64,000 bases of DNA from Ashinkailepas kermadecensis. Its lineage: Eukaryota > Arthropoda > Thecostraca > Neolepadidae. Numbering within the stretch: position 1 is the first letter of the stretch; every line of letters begins with the position of its first letter. Location of the stretch: the NCBI GenBank assembly GCA_034440615.1, contig JAOTOM010004313.1, positions 124,001 to 188,000 of the forward strand. The letters run 5' to 3'. The position numbers and the translations under genes were made by a program. Positions 52,901-62,330 of the stretch are shown here, piece by piece. The notes beneath the pieces were generated by a model. The model was not told the origin of the DNA, did not search any database, and saw only the letters and a program-made list of their open reading frames with translations.

Positions 52901-55821
52901 CCATGGTGACCCTGCACACTGACCCATGGTGACGCTGCATGCACCGATACCATGCTAACTCTGCATACACTGATACCATGCTAACTCTGCATACACTGAT
53001 ACCACGACAACTCTGCATACACTGATACCACGACAACTCTGCATACACTGATACCACGACAACTCTGCATACACTGATACCACGACAACTCTGCATACAC
53101 TGATACCACGACAATTCTGCATACACTGATACCACGACAACTCTGCATGCACTGGCACCATGCCAACTCTGCACATTGATGCCACGGTAACACCGTACAC
53201 GGATTCCATAACAATGCCGCACAATTATACCAGTGTGCATGGCTATTGGCCACTGGGATACAGTGGCGATGATCTCTTCCTCAAAATGACATCCTTCAGC
53301 TATTAAATGCCAGCAGCACAAGTCGCAACCAGAGGGGCGCGGGGATAGGGAGGCTATAGCCCCCCCCCCCCCCGCGTCGTACCAGTGGTGCCCATTTCGG
53401 CGCGCTTCGCAAGTCGAAATTAACAGTGAAAAGGCTTCCGTCACTGTAGGGATCTGACAGCTGAAATTCGCCGGTCCAGCTCACGATCTTAGGCTTGCTA
53501 CAGACCGTATCCACGATCTGAGGTGTGCCGCCGCAGTTATCGTCAGCGAGCTGTGGCATCTTACCGCAGATTCCATTCCCGATCTGAGGCGACCAGTCCA
53601 AATCCCGTCCACAGTCTGACGGGTCCTATCCAGATATCAGCCATGATCTAGGGTGTCCCAGTACAGACTTATTCCACGATCTGAGGTGAAAAGCCAAAAT
53701 CCTATCCACGATCTGAGGTCACCAGCTTGGATCCCGTCCATCTGAAGCATTCTTCCTCGATTCCATCCACGATAGTACACTCTCTGCCCAAGATACCGTC
53801 CACAAAAGGAGATCCCTCGCCACAGATGCTGTCCACGAAATGTGTCGTGTTGTGCCGCATATCCCGCCGGTACTCGGGGACTACGTGTCGTGTTGTGCCG
53901 CAGATCCCGCCGGTACTCGGGGACCACCTGTCGTGTTGTGCCGCAGATCCCGCCAGTACTCGGGGACTACCTGTTGTGCCGCAGGTCCCGCCGGTACTCG
54001 GGGATCACCTGTCGTGTTGTGCCACAGGTCCCGCCAGTACTCGGGGACTACCTGTCGTGTTGTGCCGCAGATCCCGCCGGTACTCGGGGACTACCTGTCG
54101 TGTTGTGCCGCAGATCCCGCCGGTACTCGGGGATCACCTGTCGTGTTGTGCCGCAGATCCCGCTGGTACTCGGGAACTACCTGTCGACGAGCGTGCTGCG
54201 CCAGGACATCCTGCCGCTGCTGGCGCTGCGCTACTACGCGCTGCCGCGGCTGCTCCGCGTCAACCTTCCGCTCCAGAAGGTGGTGCCCAGCTTCCTCAGC
54301 TCGTTGGACGTGAGTGTGAACGTCATGATCACGAAACGGTCGGCAGGCATGGCACCTGACGTTTAGGAAATGACAGGTCATCCCATTTTCCGCATGTGAC
54401 AACACAAATATGGCTCAAAATATATTACAAAAACACTCTATGTAAGCAGAAAGTCTCATAATTACAAGGAAATTGCACCTTGAATTCCCTCGTCTACCTT
54501 CGTGGTTCGAGTGGCCATCGTAGGTTCCATGCCAGCCGATGGTGAGCGACCCTACCGCTCAATCCTGCGGTAGGGTCGTCCTGCGGTCATCGGCTGACAT
54601 CGGCGTCATCGGCTGACATCGGCGTCAATACGGCTGACATCGGCGTCATCGGCGTCATCGGCTGACATCGGCTGACATCGGCGTCAATACGGCTGACATC
54701 GGCGTCATCGGCTGACATCGGCTGACATCGGCTGACATCGGCGTCAATACGGCTGACATCGGCGTCATCGGCGTCATCGGCTGACGTCGGCTGACATCGG
54801 CGTCAATACGCAGCCACGTTGTGCAATCATTGCCAACATTTGCGGCTCAGCTCAGCTACTCAGCTGTCGCCATAGCCTATGTCACAGCGGTGTAACCTCA
54901 CCGTGACCTATTTCGCAGCTGTAAAACCCATCCATTACCTATACCGCAACCGCGTAACCTCTACCCTGACCTATACTACAGCTGTGTATTTTCGGCGCTA
55001 CCTAAGTTTCAGCATGGTAATCATGTCGTCACCTGTGTCGCAGCTGTGTAACCCAACCGGCACATGTGTCGCAGAGGTTTAACCTCACCAGCACATGTGT
55101 CGCAGCGGTGTAACCACACCGACACCGGTGTCGCAGCGATATAACCTCGCCGATGCATGTGTCGCAGCTGTGTAACCCCACCGATACGGTGTCGCGTGGG
55201 ACCTCACCAGTACCGGTGTCGCAGCGATATAACATCACCGATGTGTGTGTTAACCACCGGTGTCGCAGTGGTGTAACCTCACCGGTACCGGTGTCGCAGC
55301 GATATAACCTCACCGATACATGTGTCGCAGCTGTGTAACCCCACCGATACCGGTGTCGCAGTGGTGTAACCTCACCGGTACCGGTGTCGCAGCGATATAA
55401 CATCACCGACACATGTGTCGCTCACCGATACCGGTGTCGCAGTGGTGTAACCTCACCGACACCGGTGTCGCAGCGATATAACCTCACCGATGCATGTGTC
55501 GCAGCTGTGTAACCCCATCGATACCGGTGTCGCAGTGGTGTAACCTCACCGGAACCGGTGTCGCAGCGATATACCCCACCGGTACCGGTCGCAGCTGTGT
55601 AACCTCGCCGCCACCTGTGTCGCAGCGGTGTAACCCAACCGTCACTGTATCATGGTGGTGTAACCCAACCGTGACCTATTCCTCAGCTATCGGGCGGTTC
55701 GGTGACGCTGAGCCGAGGCTTCATCAGCGACCTCCTCACCGGTTTCGACGGCTTCATCCAGTCTCGGGCCAAGGGCTTCAATGGACGTCTGTGGGCTGGG
55801 GGCATCTGGGGAGATTGGTAG
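40664..55821 (+). CDS. Secreted hydrophobic Leu-rich protein, seven exons, about 380 residues
   Basis: Joining 40664-40957, 48342-48488, 49009-49123, 51489-51613, 52242-52415, 54157-54309 and 55687-55821 gives an in-phase frame from ATG to TAG (1143 nt). All junctions are GT-AG. The N-terminus MLRGVLLASLAAGVLA is a clear signal peptide, probably cut before SYDSD. The mature protein is rich in Leu, Val and Ser, very poor in Cys and Lys, with Arg as the main basic residue, and ends RLWAGGIWGDW. I recognise no catalytic motif or standard domain. Its size, secretion and composition recall barnacle cement proteins of the 52k/100k type (inference, weak); a lipid-binding secreted protein is an alternative. 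Each intron of the gene has its own minisatellite, most of them anchored on a splice junction. The first join (40957 to 48342) is the least certain, and an extra small exon could hide in that 7.4-kb intron. Confidence 0.8.
41050..41894. mobile_element. TTAA-bounded non-autonomous element in intron 1
   Basis: TTAACCCCGTCTC at 41050 and GAGACGGCGCGGGTTAA ending at 41894 form near-inverted termini flanked by TTAA. About 0.85 kb, no coding. Has poly-G/poly-C stretches near the ends and TGACCT half-sites (41690-41750), like the 1460-2450 family, though the sequences differ otherwise. Confidence 0.65.
41895..43240. other. Intron sequence with one possible hAT-like end
   Basis: At about 42564 CAGTGACGTACCTAGGATTT resembles the terminal CAGTGGCGTA of hAT transposons, but no matching second end was found. 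No gene recognised. Confidence 0.45.
43240..45770. repeat. 2.5-kb ancient degenerate repeat (GGGGCCCCGGCGCGATTTTT)
   Basis: The sequence keeps alternating between T-runs and GG(G)CC(C) boxes, with consensus GGGGCCCCGGCGCGATTTTT about every 25-35 bp. A few adjacent units are still nearly identical (for example around 44335-44390, GACGCGAATATATGGGGCCC). It looks like a very old satellite array that has decayed. Confidence 0.8.
45770..46430. other. Intron sequence, nothing recognised
   Basis: No motif-bearing frame. Some TGACC/AGGTCA half-sites at 45960-46010. Confidence 0.5.
46430..46985. repeat. ~10-bp TGTTCACTGT repeat, split by a SINE
   Basis: 46430-46563 and 46887-46980 are both TGTTCACTGTTCACTGCTCA-type arrays, separated by a tRNA-derived SINE. 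Confidence 0.9.
46565..46886 (-). mobile_element. tRNA-derived SINE
   Basis: On the minus strand it begins GCCCCGGTAGCTCAGTTGGT, a tRNA 5' half with a good A box (TAGCTCAGTTGG), then GGTTCGAGTC (B box) about 45 bp later, then a tRNA-unrelated body of some 220 bp, ending in TTTTTTTT (46566-46573 on + as A). The tRNA head lacks a clean anticodon arm and 3' half, so it is not a functional tRNA. Transcription would be by Pol III. Confidence 0.82.
46985..48341. other. Intron sequence, nothing recognised
   Basis: Short frames at 47775-47966 and 47954-48268 have no recognised motif or splice context; treated as intron 1 of the secreted-protein gene. Confidence 0.5.
48342..48488 (+). CDS. Secreted protein exon 2
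   Basis: Acceptor gtttcag ends at 48341; donor gtcagt starts at 48489. Encodes VPVISQRLAFLETVFDAFPP and GLGLGSVSSAQLL. The end of the exon plus donor (CAGCTGCTGGTCAGTATATC) is repeated three times in tandem right after the junction. Confidence 0.82.
48479..48960. repeat. Minisatellite seeded by the exon 2 donor
   Basis: Begins with 20-21-bp units CAGCTGCTGGTCAGTATATC that include the exon end and donor, then changes to 18-bp units (AGCTGCTGGTCAGTGGC) up to exon 3. Every unit contains a potential donor CTG|GTCAGT. Confidence 0.95.
49009..49123 (+). CDS. Secreted protein exon 3
   Basis: Acceptor tttgacag ends at 49008; donor gtgagt at 49124. Encodes DPLALIDVRLATSLVAPNSI and FCGSHLLYATGGY; it contains the single Cys seen in the protein apart from none elsewhere. 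Ends in phase 1 (C|TG), which fits exon 4. Confidence 0.82.
49124..49770. repeat. 64-bp minisatellite starting at the exon 3 donor
   Basis: About ten nearly identical units (GAAGCTCACCCTCTCACCGG AGGCTAGCTCTCTTGAGACG GTGAGCTTACTCC...). The first starts 10 bp after the junction. GCTCACC and GGTGAGC in each unit can pair into a hairpin, and each unit has a GACG|GTGAGC donor-like site. Confidence 0.97.
49771..51105. other. Intron 3 of the secreted-protein gene, nothing recognised
   Basis: AT-rich unique sequence without motif-bearing frames. Confidence 0.55.
51110..51488. repeat. ~104-bp repeat containing the exon 4 acceptor
   Basis: Three full units and a partial one: GTGCCACGTGGGCAGCCGAT, GATGGTGTGAGTGTTGACCTC, then GTTCTCTGTTCACAG and the first ~20 bases of exon 4. 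The real exon begins in the last unit. Confidence 0.93.
51489..51613 (+). CDS. Secreted protein exon 4
   Basis: Acceptor gttgacag ends at 51488; donor gtaagg at 51614. Encodes LTSLPALDVLYTRLQTLRL, then GFHRITLGGSSTTSTVVE. Two upstream copies of the acceptor and first exon bases (about 51281 and 51386) are part of a 104-bp tandem repeat but run straight into repeat sequence, so they are decoys. Confidence 0.83.
51614..52241. other. Intron 4 of the secreted-protein gene
   Basis: Contains a palindrome CCCTTACTGCAGTAAGGG at about 51733; otherwise unique sequence with no repeat, the exception among the introns of this gene. Confidence 0.6.
52242..52415 (+). CDS. Secreted protein exon 5
   Basis: Acceptor ccctacag ends at 52241; donor gtgacc at 52416. 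Encodes TLQPSLTELGLTGLVQPTT and QFVQTASTLLIPNLRTVVES. The CCATGGTGACCCTGCACACTG repeat of the next intron matches the junction sequence. Confidence 0.85.
52416..52938. repeat. 21-22-bp minisatellite seeded by the exon 5 donor
   Basis: About 24 copies of CCATGGTGACCCTGCACACTGA. The junction itself (CCAGGTGACCTTATACACTG) is the first, diverged unit. Confidence 0.96.
52940..53150. repeat. 26-bp minisatellite (CTGCATACACTGATACCACG)
   Basis: Seven to eight copies of CTGCATACACTGATACCACGACAACT directly following the 21-bp array. Confidence 0.96.
53480..53835. repeat. Degenerate ~35-bp repeat (TCCACGATCTGAGGT)
   Basis: About nine diverged units around ATCCCGTCCACAGTCTGA / TTCCACGATCTGAGGTG, leading into the 43-bp array. 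Confidence 0.8.
53836..54183. repeat. 43-bp array carrying the exon 6 acceptor
   Basis: About eight units of CGTGTTGTGCCGCAG followed by ATCCCGCCGGTACTCGGGGA CTACCTGT. Each unit has a full 3' splice site and 28 exon-like bases. 43 is not a multiple of 3, which is why all three frames stay open across it. Confidence 0.96.
54157..54309 (+). CDS. Secreted protein exon 6
   Basis: Acceptor tgccgcag ends at 54156; donor gtgagt at 54310. Encodes IPLVLGNYLSTSVLRQDILP, then LPRLLRVNLPLQKVVPSFL. About seven upstream copies of the acceptor plus 28 exon-like bases form a 43-bp array. I choose the last acceptor because only there does the sequence continue into unique coding DNA. Confidence 0.78.
54580..54812. 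repeat. GGCTGACATCGGCGTCA repeat
   Basis: Irregular higher-order array of CATCGGCTGACATCGGCGTC and AATACGGCTGACATCGGCGT units. Confidence 0.95.
54870..55686. repeat. ~31-bp minisatellite up to the exon 7 acceptor
   Basis: About 26 units of GTGTCGCAGCGGTGTAACCT CACCGACACCG with ATATAACC and TGTGTAACC variants. The last unit reads GACCTATTCCTCAGCTATCG and holds the real acceptor. Confidence 0.95.
55687..55821 (+). CDS. Secreted protein exon 7 (stop codon)
   Basis: Acceptor attcctcag ends at 55686. Encodes LSGGSVTLSRGFISDLLTGF, then FNGRLWAGGIWGDW and TAG at 55819-55821. Upstream repeat units contain TCGCAGCTGTGTAACC, similar to the CTCAGCTATCGGG at this acceptor. Confidence 0.82.
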   Translation, partial: LSGGSVTLSRGFISDLLTGFDGFIQSRAKGFNGRLWAGGIWGDW

Positions 55822-56465
55822 ATGAGGCCAGGCGTGGCCGGGTCTTCCTGACCCCACCATCAGTTGACTTGTCGGTGTCTCGAGTACAATGTATGTCAGA
55901 CTTGTCTGTCAGACTAGTCTGTCAGACTTGACTCGAGTACAATGTCTGTCAGAAGGTGTTGTGCATCCGTGGTTAGTCGTTCGCAATTCAATGGTCAGCT
56001 TCTGCTGTTAAGTAGCTAGTTAGTTTCCCAATCCATCTCTGGTTAGTGTCTGATTATTATCTCGTCACTCTCTGGTCAGTCTCGTCCTCTTGGGACCAGT
56101 CCCTGCTAAGTATCTTATCACTCTCTGGTTAGTCTCTGATCTATCTATGAATGTCCAGCCGTTGTCCAGCCTGTGACATGCCGTCGTCACATGTTCTTCA
56201 ATATACGATGCACTGAGAAGAATAGCACATGCGATACCTTTTCATTTCCACCTGCGTGCAATACGCAGGTGGAACAACAATAACAAATAGCGTCCAATGA
56301 AAAAGTCAAGCTTTCAATTAGTGACCACATCGATACAAAGTAGGAACTAATCGAAAACCTTGTTTTTCTTCAGAACAATGGTATGCGTTCCGCTAACTAG
56401 GCGGCAATGAACCGTGACCGCGGTTGGAAGCTGAAAGATCCCCACGGAATTCGCGCCAATATTTT
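55822..56465. other. Putative 3' UTR and flank of the secreted-protein gene
   Basis: 55860-55945 has a small GTCTGTCAGACTAGTCTGTC direct/inverted repeat flanked by two copies of CTCGAGTACAATGT. 56020-56150 has a diffuse CTCTGGTTAGTCTCTGAT repeat. No nearby AATAAA was seen. Confidence 0.55.
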
Positions 56466-56469
56466 GTGG

Positions 56470-56742
56470 ATTCTGCCATGAACGTTCGAACTTCAGTAGA
56501 GCAGTCCATTATTCCGTCCTGTGCGGCCTCGTACAAGATGGCGACATGAACGCTCGAACTTCAGTAGAGCAGTCCATTATTCCGTCCTGTGCGGCTTAGT
56601 ACAAGATGGCGACATGAACACTCGAACTTCAGTAGAGCAGTCCATTATTCCGTCCTGTGTTTAAAGATGGCGCAACCTCAAAGTAGAGCAGTCCATTATT
56701 CCGTCCTGTGCGGCCTCGTACAAGATGGCGACACTCATGTGA
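56470..56742. repeat. ~70-bp repeat with CAAGATGGCGAC boxes
   Basis: Four partial units of CGAACTTCAGTAGAGCAGTC CATTATTCCGTCCTGTGCGG plus GTACAAGATGGCGACATGAA. Confidence 0.93.
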
Positions 56743-59700
56743 CAGGGTCAGATAGGCACAGGGTAGGGGGGATTGGGGATTGGGGTCAGGTGACCCCCAT
56801 GGAACAGTGACGCCGGTCCGGTTAGCTCGAGTCCACAGATCAACGAATTCCTCCGCCTAAGGCGCCTCTCCGAGGAAATGTGCCCTCCTCATGACAATTC
56901 CTGTATCCGTCCCTGTCATGTGGCATAGTGATTGGATCACGATAGATATCGAAAGTTCGTAGGAAATTGTGTGTGGGCAATACGTTTGGGCTAACACAAA
57001 TGGCTGACATAATTCATACGGCGTCAAGCTTGCCAGAATGTTCCGTGGCTGGCACCCGCGGACTATCCACTGTAACACGTAGTGGAATCTACAGAGGGCC
57101 CCTGAGATGACCCTAGTTGCCTGAGGGGACCTCGGGCCGTCAGAAAGGTCTCTTTGGCCTCCGGAGAGGGCCTAGAGCTGGCATGAAGGGCCCCTGGTCC
57201 GACGGAAGGGACCAAAACCGTACAGGGGGCCCCTTGTGTAATAGAAGGGACCCAATGTTTTGAAAGATGACACTCGGACTGGATGGAGTGTCCTGAGCCG
57301 TAACAGAGGGTCCTTGAGCCGACGAAGGGCGTCCCGAGCCGGACGTGTAGAGCTACTCGGTCGGCTTTGGCTCACGCTGATGGAGAGGGGCTCAGAGCTG
57401 ACATCGGGCCCAGGTCGATAAAGGAGCACCGAGCTACCGAGACGGTCCGGGCCGAAGCGGAGGGTTTCCGGTGTTACGTAAACGACCTCTAAGCCCATGG
57501 AGAGGCCAGGGATGTTAAAAAGCAGTGCCGTTTCCAATAGATGAAGTGGCAACCGCCCACATATTTTACACCGAGAGCCACCCACATGTGGCAAGCGCCA
57601 ACTCTCAAAATACCGCCAATATTAAGTCTTCAAATTTCAATAACTTCAAACTTCAAACTTCAAATAGCGACCCGAATCCCATCGTACGCCGTAGGTCCAG
57701 AGAGCAGCTCAACATACACATTACTTCGGCGTACCCTGCCATTACTACAATATTCACCGCCAGGGGTGAAAATATTCCGAAGCCGTCGCCGATGAACCTG
57801 TGAGCCGTTTCACATTCCTTGCATAGATGGTCAATAAAACAAGTGCCTCACGTACTTGCTCCGCTGCGTAAAACAACTTTTTGATCCTCGTTGCAGTTGA
57901 TATATATTTCGGCTAGAAATTGGAGAGTAATAGTTATTATGTTTGGAATCGTGAGTTTTGTCACCATTAAATTAACTGAATATTTTTTGTTGTTGTGTGT
58001 GTGTGGGGGGGGGCGCCGATGGAGGCGGCAGGAAGAAACTATTTGGACCCCAGTTAACACTTCGAACAATGCAGCTTTCAGTCATGGCTATGTCACATGG
58101 CTGCCCGGTTGGAACAGTAGCGAGCTAATCTGATAAGCGGGCCGTTCCGACACGACATGCCAAGACACTTCAACGTTTCCGTAACGTTATCGTCCAGGTT
58201 GAGCTGGTGGTCTAGCAAATTGGCAGAACACGGTCGGCGGGGCGCGGGCCCGTACGGCCGTGCTGAACACTCCAAATGATGCTGTATAACTGGCATTTCT
58301 CTGCAAACTCACGCATACGCTCCTGATTTGTAAGAAGTATTTAAGAGCAAATACCTGATCTAGATTGGGTCGTGACGTGCTACTTTTTGCGCTATGTAGA
58401 GAAGTTTTGTCCCTGCCCCTCTGCTTGTTACTTCCGATTTATGTCGGGGGCAAACTTCTTTTGGCTACGTGAATAGTTTATGGACCTCGACGTTGGCGAT
58501 ATTAAATACCCCGGTTATGTTCAATGGTTCTGTGTCTCAATCTGCGAGCTCTGATTCGACCATCTTGACAGGCACCTCAAAATCCAGCACTTTTATATTG
58601 TGCAATTAATTAGCGATTAAATGGCGATAGTCATCCAAGTTTCAATAGTGCAGCGTGACAGACGATTCATTACAATAGCCATATTTGGCTAGACAGCTTT
58701 AACTGCTTCACACACGATTCAAACGGCCATCCCACATCTTCATACATCTCGGCAGTCACATCTTCATACAACATCTCAGTCTCTCATCTCAAGTTCCAAG
58801 TTCTGATATTCCAAGAGGCAGCAGTGGCAACAGATATTTCAACTTATATACGGACCGGTCTTCATACACGCTACTTTCCCAAGTATTCAAGCGGTTGCAT
58901 CACCAACAGTCACGCAATGATTTTCAATCAGTCTCACGTACCTCCAGTACCGCAGTGTGGGGCCGGCGGCTGGCCGGCGGCGGCCAGCCGCCCGCCTCGG
59001 CGACCGCTCGGTCGCGCGCAGAGTATATTAAAGAACGGGTACACCCAAGTTTAGTATATTCTCAGATCTATTATATAGCGTGCCTTGGTGCCGTCACAGC
59101 TAGAATATGCGATATTCTACTACAATGAGTGGACATCTGGCGGATTATAGAATCCTATAGTAGAATATTCCAAATCTAGCAGATTCCTGGCAATTGGTGA
59201 TAAAGTGCCGCAACCGCGGCACAAACTTCACGTGCTTCATTTTTCTTACTTTCCTATAAATTTGCATTAGAAAAGAGCATATGGTACTATGGCATGCTTT
59301 ACTTTCTCCTGTATTCAGCTGACACGAGAAAGCAAAGGATGACATGAAAAAGAGTACAAAGAATGAGAAAGAACGTTCAATTTAATTTAACAGCAGCTTC
59401 CTTTTCTGCCGAAGCTCGACGCACGACTGGCCTTGAGGGCCAGCCGGTCGTCATGGCAACGACTTAGGCCCCGCCCTCTGGGAGTCGGCCGGCCGGTTTT
59501 GTGTAGTGTCCTCGTTTACCGGCAAGGAAACATACTTTTTCGGTGTGATACAAGTAAAAACGATCCGGATTCGTGTGTAGAATTCTTCAAGCATTCGCAT
59601 GGTATCCAATTTTCTCATGTACAATTAAAATTTCCTGCGTAAAGCCGTGGCAAATATTGTCCATTTTGGCTTGAGATGCACGCAAAGTGCTCCCGAGTAT

Positions 59701-60740
59701 CGCCTTGGGTACGTCACAGGCCCGGAACAACTTGCCCCCCCCCCCCCCCGGTCGCGCGTCTCCGTGGCAAGTGTTGGCGGAGCCCTCGGCTCCGCCGCGA
59801 GGTAAAACCAGCCCGCGACACGTCATGATCACGGACTTCGGAACAATACCGTTCTCAATGCACCCTACACCAGCTCGGCGGGTCGCGCTGTCTCTATCTC
59901 AGAGCGATAGGGGACACGCGCGGCCACGCTACTGCTAGCGCTTCGTTTGCACCTAGCGGCGGAATTTCGAACTGGAAGCATGCCATTGGGTCGCATGGCG
60001 GCCGCCGCCGCATGAGTCTAAATCTTGAAGATAATTGTCAAAAACAAAGAAAGCATGCCATCTCGAGATTTTTTCCCCAGCTGTGCTGGATACATTCATC
60101 ATTTATGTAGCAGGTGATTCCAGTATAACGGCCAGTATAACCACTTAGATTCCAGTATAACGGCCATTAGTATTCGTCAATTCCACGATAAGTATAAAAC
60201 AATGCGGCCTGGCTATTTTGAAAGGCAGTCAATTCGAAATACTTTGGCAGGAAAATGTCACGGTGAAATAATAGCGGAACGAAATAACTTCTCACCCATC
60301 TATCATAGTAAGCTCATTTATGATATTCATGTGCAAACACATGGAATGCATCGCTCGTGACAAGACTGGACAAATACGTGTGGTGATGGAAAAAGTTAGC
60401 CTTGGCAGTCACAACCTGCCGTAGCATTTTATAAAAGTTTATTTAACCTACACAAAAAACTAACATACATGGTTCAAAAATGCATTCATCAATGAGCCAG
60501 ACCCTCCATGTAGGCTAACCTAGGGTGAATTTGTAGTAGCGATGGATTTACCTTTTTATATTAATAAACTACATAATGTTGAAAATAAAACAAAGAAAAC
60601 CTACAATGAAAAATCAATAAATAAACAGGAAATATATAGATGTCCTTGGTGTTGCGGCTGCGAGGCGGCTGAAGGCACTCATGGGCGACGTCGTCGGCTG
60701 AGTACAGGGTTTATATATACTGTCTGAGCGCGATGCGAAT
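56743..60740. other. Intergenic sequence
   Basis: 57110-57500 is a diffuse repeat of AGGGCCCC/GGGACC boxes. A GC hairpin lies at about 58963-58992. A poly-C run is at 59736-59750. No gene recognised; the short frames lack motifs. Confidence 0.55.
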
Positions 60741-60861
60741 GCTAGAAATACTCCGGATAAACGCAAATAGTTACGACGTTTCAAGGGCAGCTCTTAACGG
60801 GAAAATAGCACCTAAGTCACAGATAGCACCTTAAGTTCAAAATAACACCTAAGTCCTTCTC

Positions 60862-62330
60862 CTACTGAGTCACAGATAGTACTTGGCCACCCATCAAGTA
60901 TGAAGCCTTCATATGCTGCCTACCTACATGCTTGACTTTGCACTTATCAAAATTAAACATCATTTGCCATTTTTCGGACCACTTCACTAGCTCGTCTAAG
61001 TCTTTCTGCAGCAAAACCTGCTCATTGTGCCCTGTTATTGCCCTAAAAATCTTCAAATCATCTGCAAATTTCAAAACCTTACTGCTTAGGCCACATTCAA
61101 TGCTATTCACATATATAATGAACAATAGTGGCCCCAGTACCGACCCCTGGGGGACTCCACTAAGAACATTTTGCCATGATGACTTTGTACCATTAAGCAT
61201 CACTCCCTGCTGTCTATCTGAAAGCCACAACTCTATCCATTTTAGGATGCTACCTGCAATACCATGGACCTGAAGCTGCATCATTAACCGTTTATGGGGT
61301 ACCTTGTCAAAGGCCTTACTAAAGTCAAGATATGCTACATCAACCTGATTTCCCCGATCAAATTGTTCTGTAGCAAAATTCAAAAAGTCCAAGAGATTTG
61401 TAAGACACGATCGCCCTTTTCTAAACCCATGTTGAGTATCTTGAATCAATGTTTCCTTCCAGAAAACTAACTATTCTATCCTTGATAATTGATTCGAATA
61501 CCTTGTAGACTAGGGATGTGAGGCTTACTGGCCTATGGTTTTCAACTTTCCCTCTTTCTCCTTTCTTGAAAATAGGAACTACATTTGCCCTTTTGAAATC
61601 TGTTGGAATTTCATTTTGTGAAACTGATCTACAAAATATTATACCAAGTGGAATTGCCACTTCCTTCTCAGCTTCCCGCAATACCCTAGCATAAATTCCA
61701 TCAGGTCCTGCTGTCTTGTTTGGCTTTATTTTTCTGATATAATTGAAAACAATATCACTATCAATGAAATCAACATCGTGTATCTGATCACCTGTCACTG
61801 AACTGTAGTTCACGGTTGGCAGATTACTCACATCCTCCACTGTAAACACTGATTTAAACTGCTTGCTCAGCTTCTCAACCATCTCACCATCCTCACTCAA
61901 TATAGTCCCATTTACTTCCAGTGGACCAATTGTGCTTGAAACTTTACTTAGCTTGTAGAAACTAAAGAACTTTTTACTGTCCCTATTACAGTCCCTAGCC
62001 AAATCCAATTCTTTTGCTCGCTTTGATGCTCTTATTTTCTGCTTCACAGCATCTCTAGATTTTTGATACGACCTTAGATTTACGATATTTGAAGCTTACT
62101 TAAATACTCTAAATGCATCTTTCTTAGCCTTAATTGCTTTCATCACATCTGGTGTAAGCCATGCTGGCTTTCCTACCCTTCTTTTGCGCCTTTGCTTTTG
62201 GGGGACATGTCTAATCTGAATTTCACTCAAGTAAGATTTGAACTTTTCCCACATTTCACAGGAATTTAAATCAAAGAATTCTTCTTCCATACAACGAAGA
62301 ATGGCTCTTAGATGCTCCTGGGTTTTAGAC
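60862..62330 (-). pseudogene. LINE reverse transcriptase, broken
   Basis: 62330-62096: MSKTQEHLRAILRCMEEEF to a stop. 62047-61421: linker then KPNKTAGPDGIYARVL, ANVVPIFKKGERGK, NHRPVSLTSLVYKVFE. A frameshift near 61430 leads to 61440-60862: QHGFRKGRSCLTNLLDFL, LDFSKAFDKVPHKRL, LSGVPQGSVLGPLLFIIYV, the catalytic FADDLKIF and WSEKWQMMFNFDKCKV. All main RT motifs are recognisable. Confidence 0.93.
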
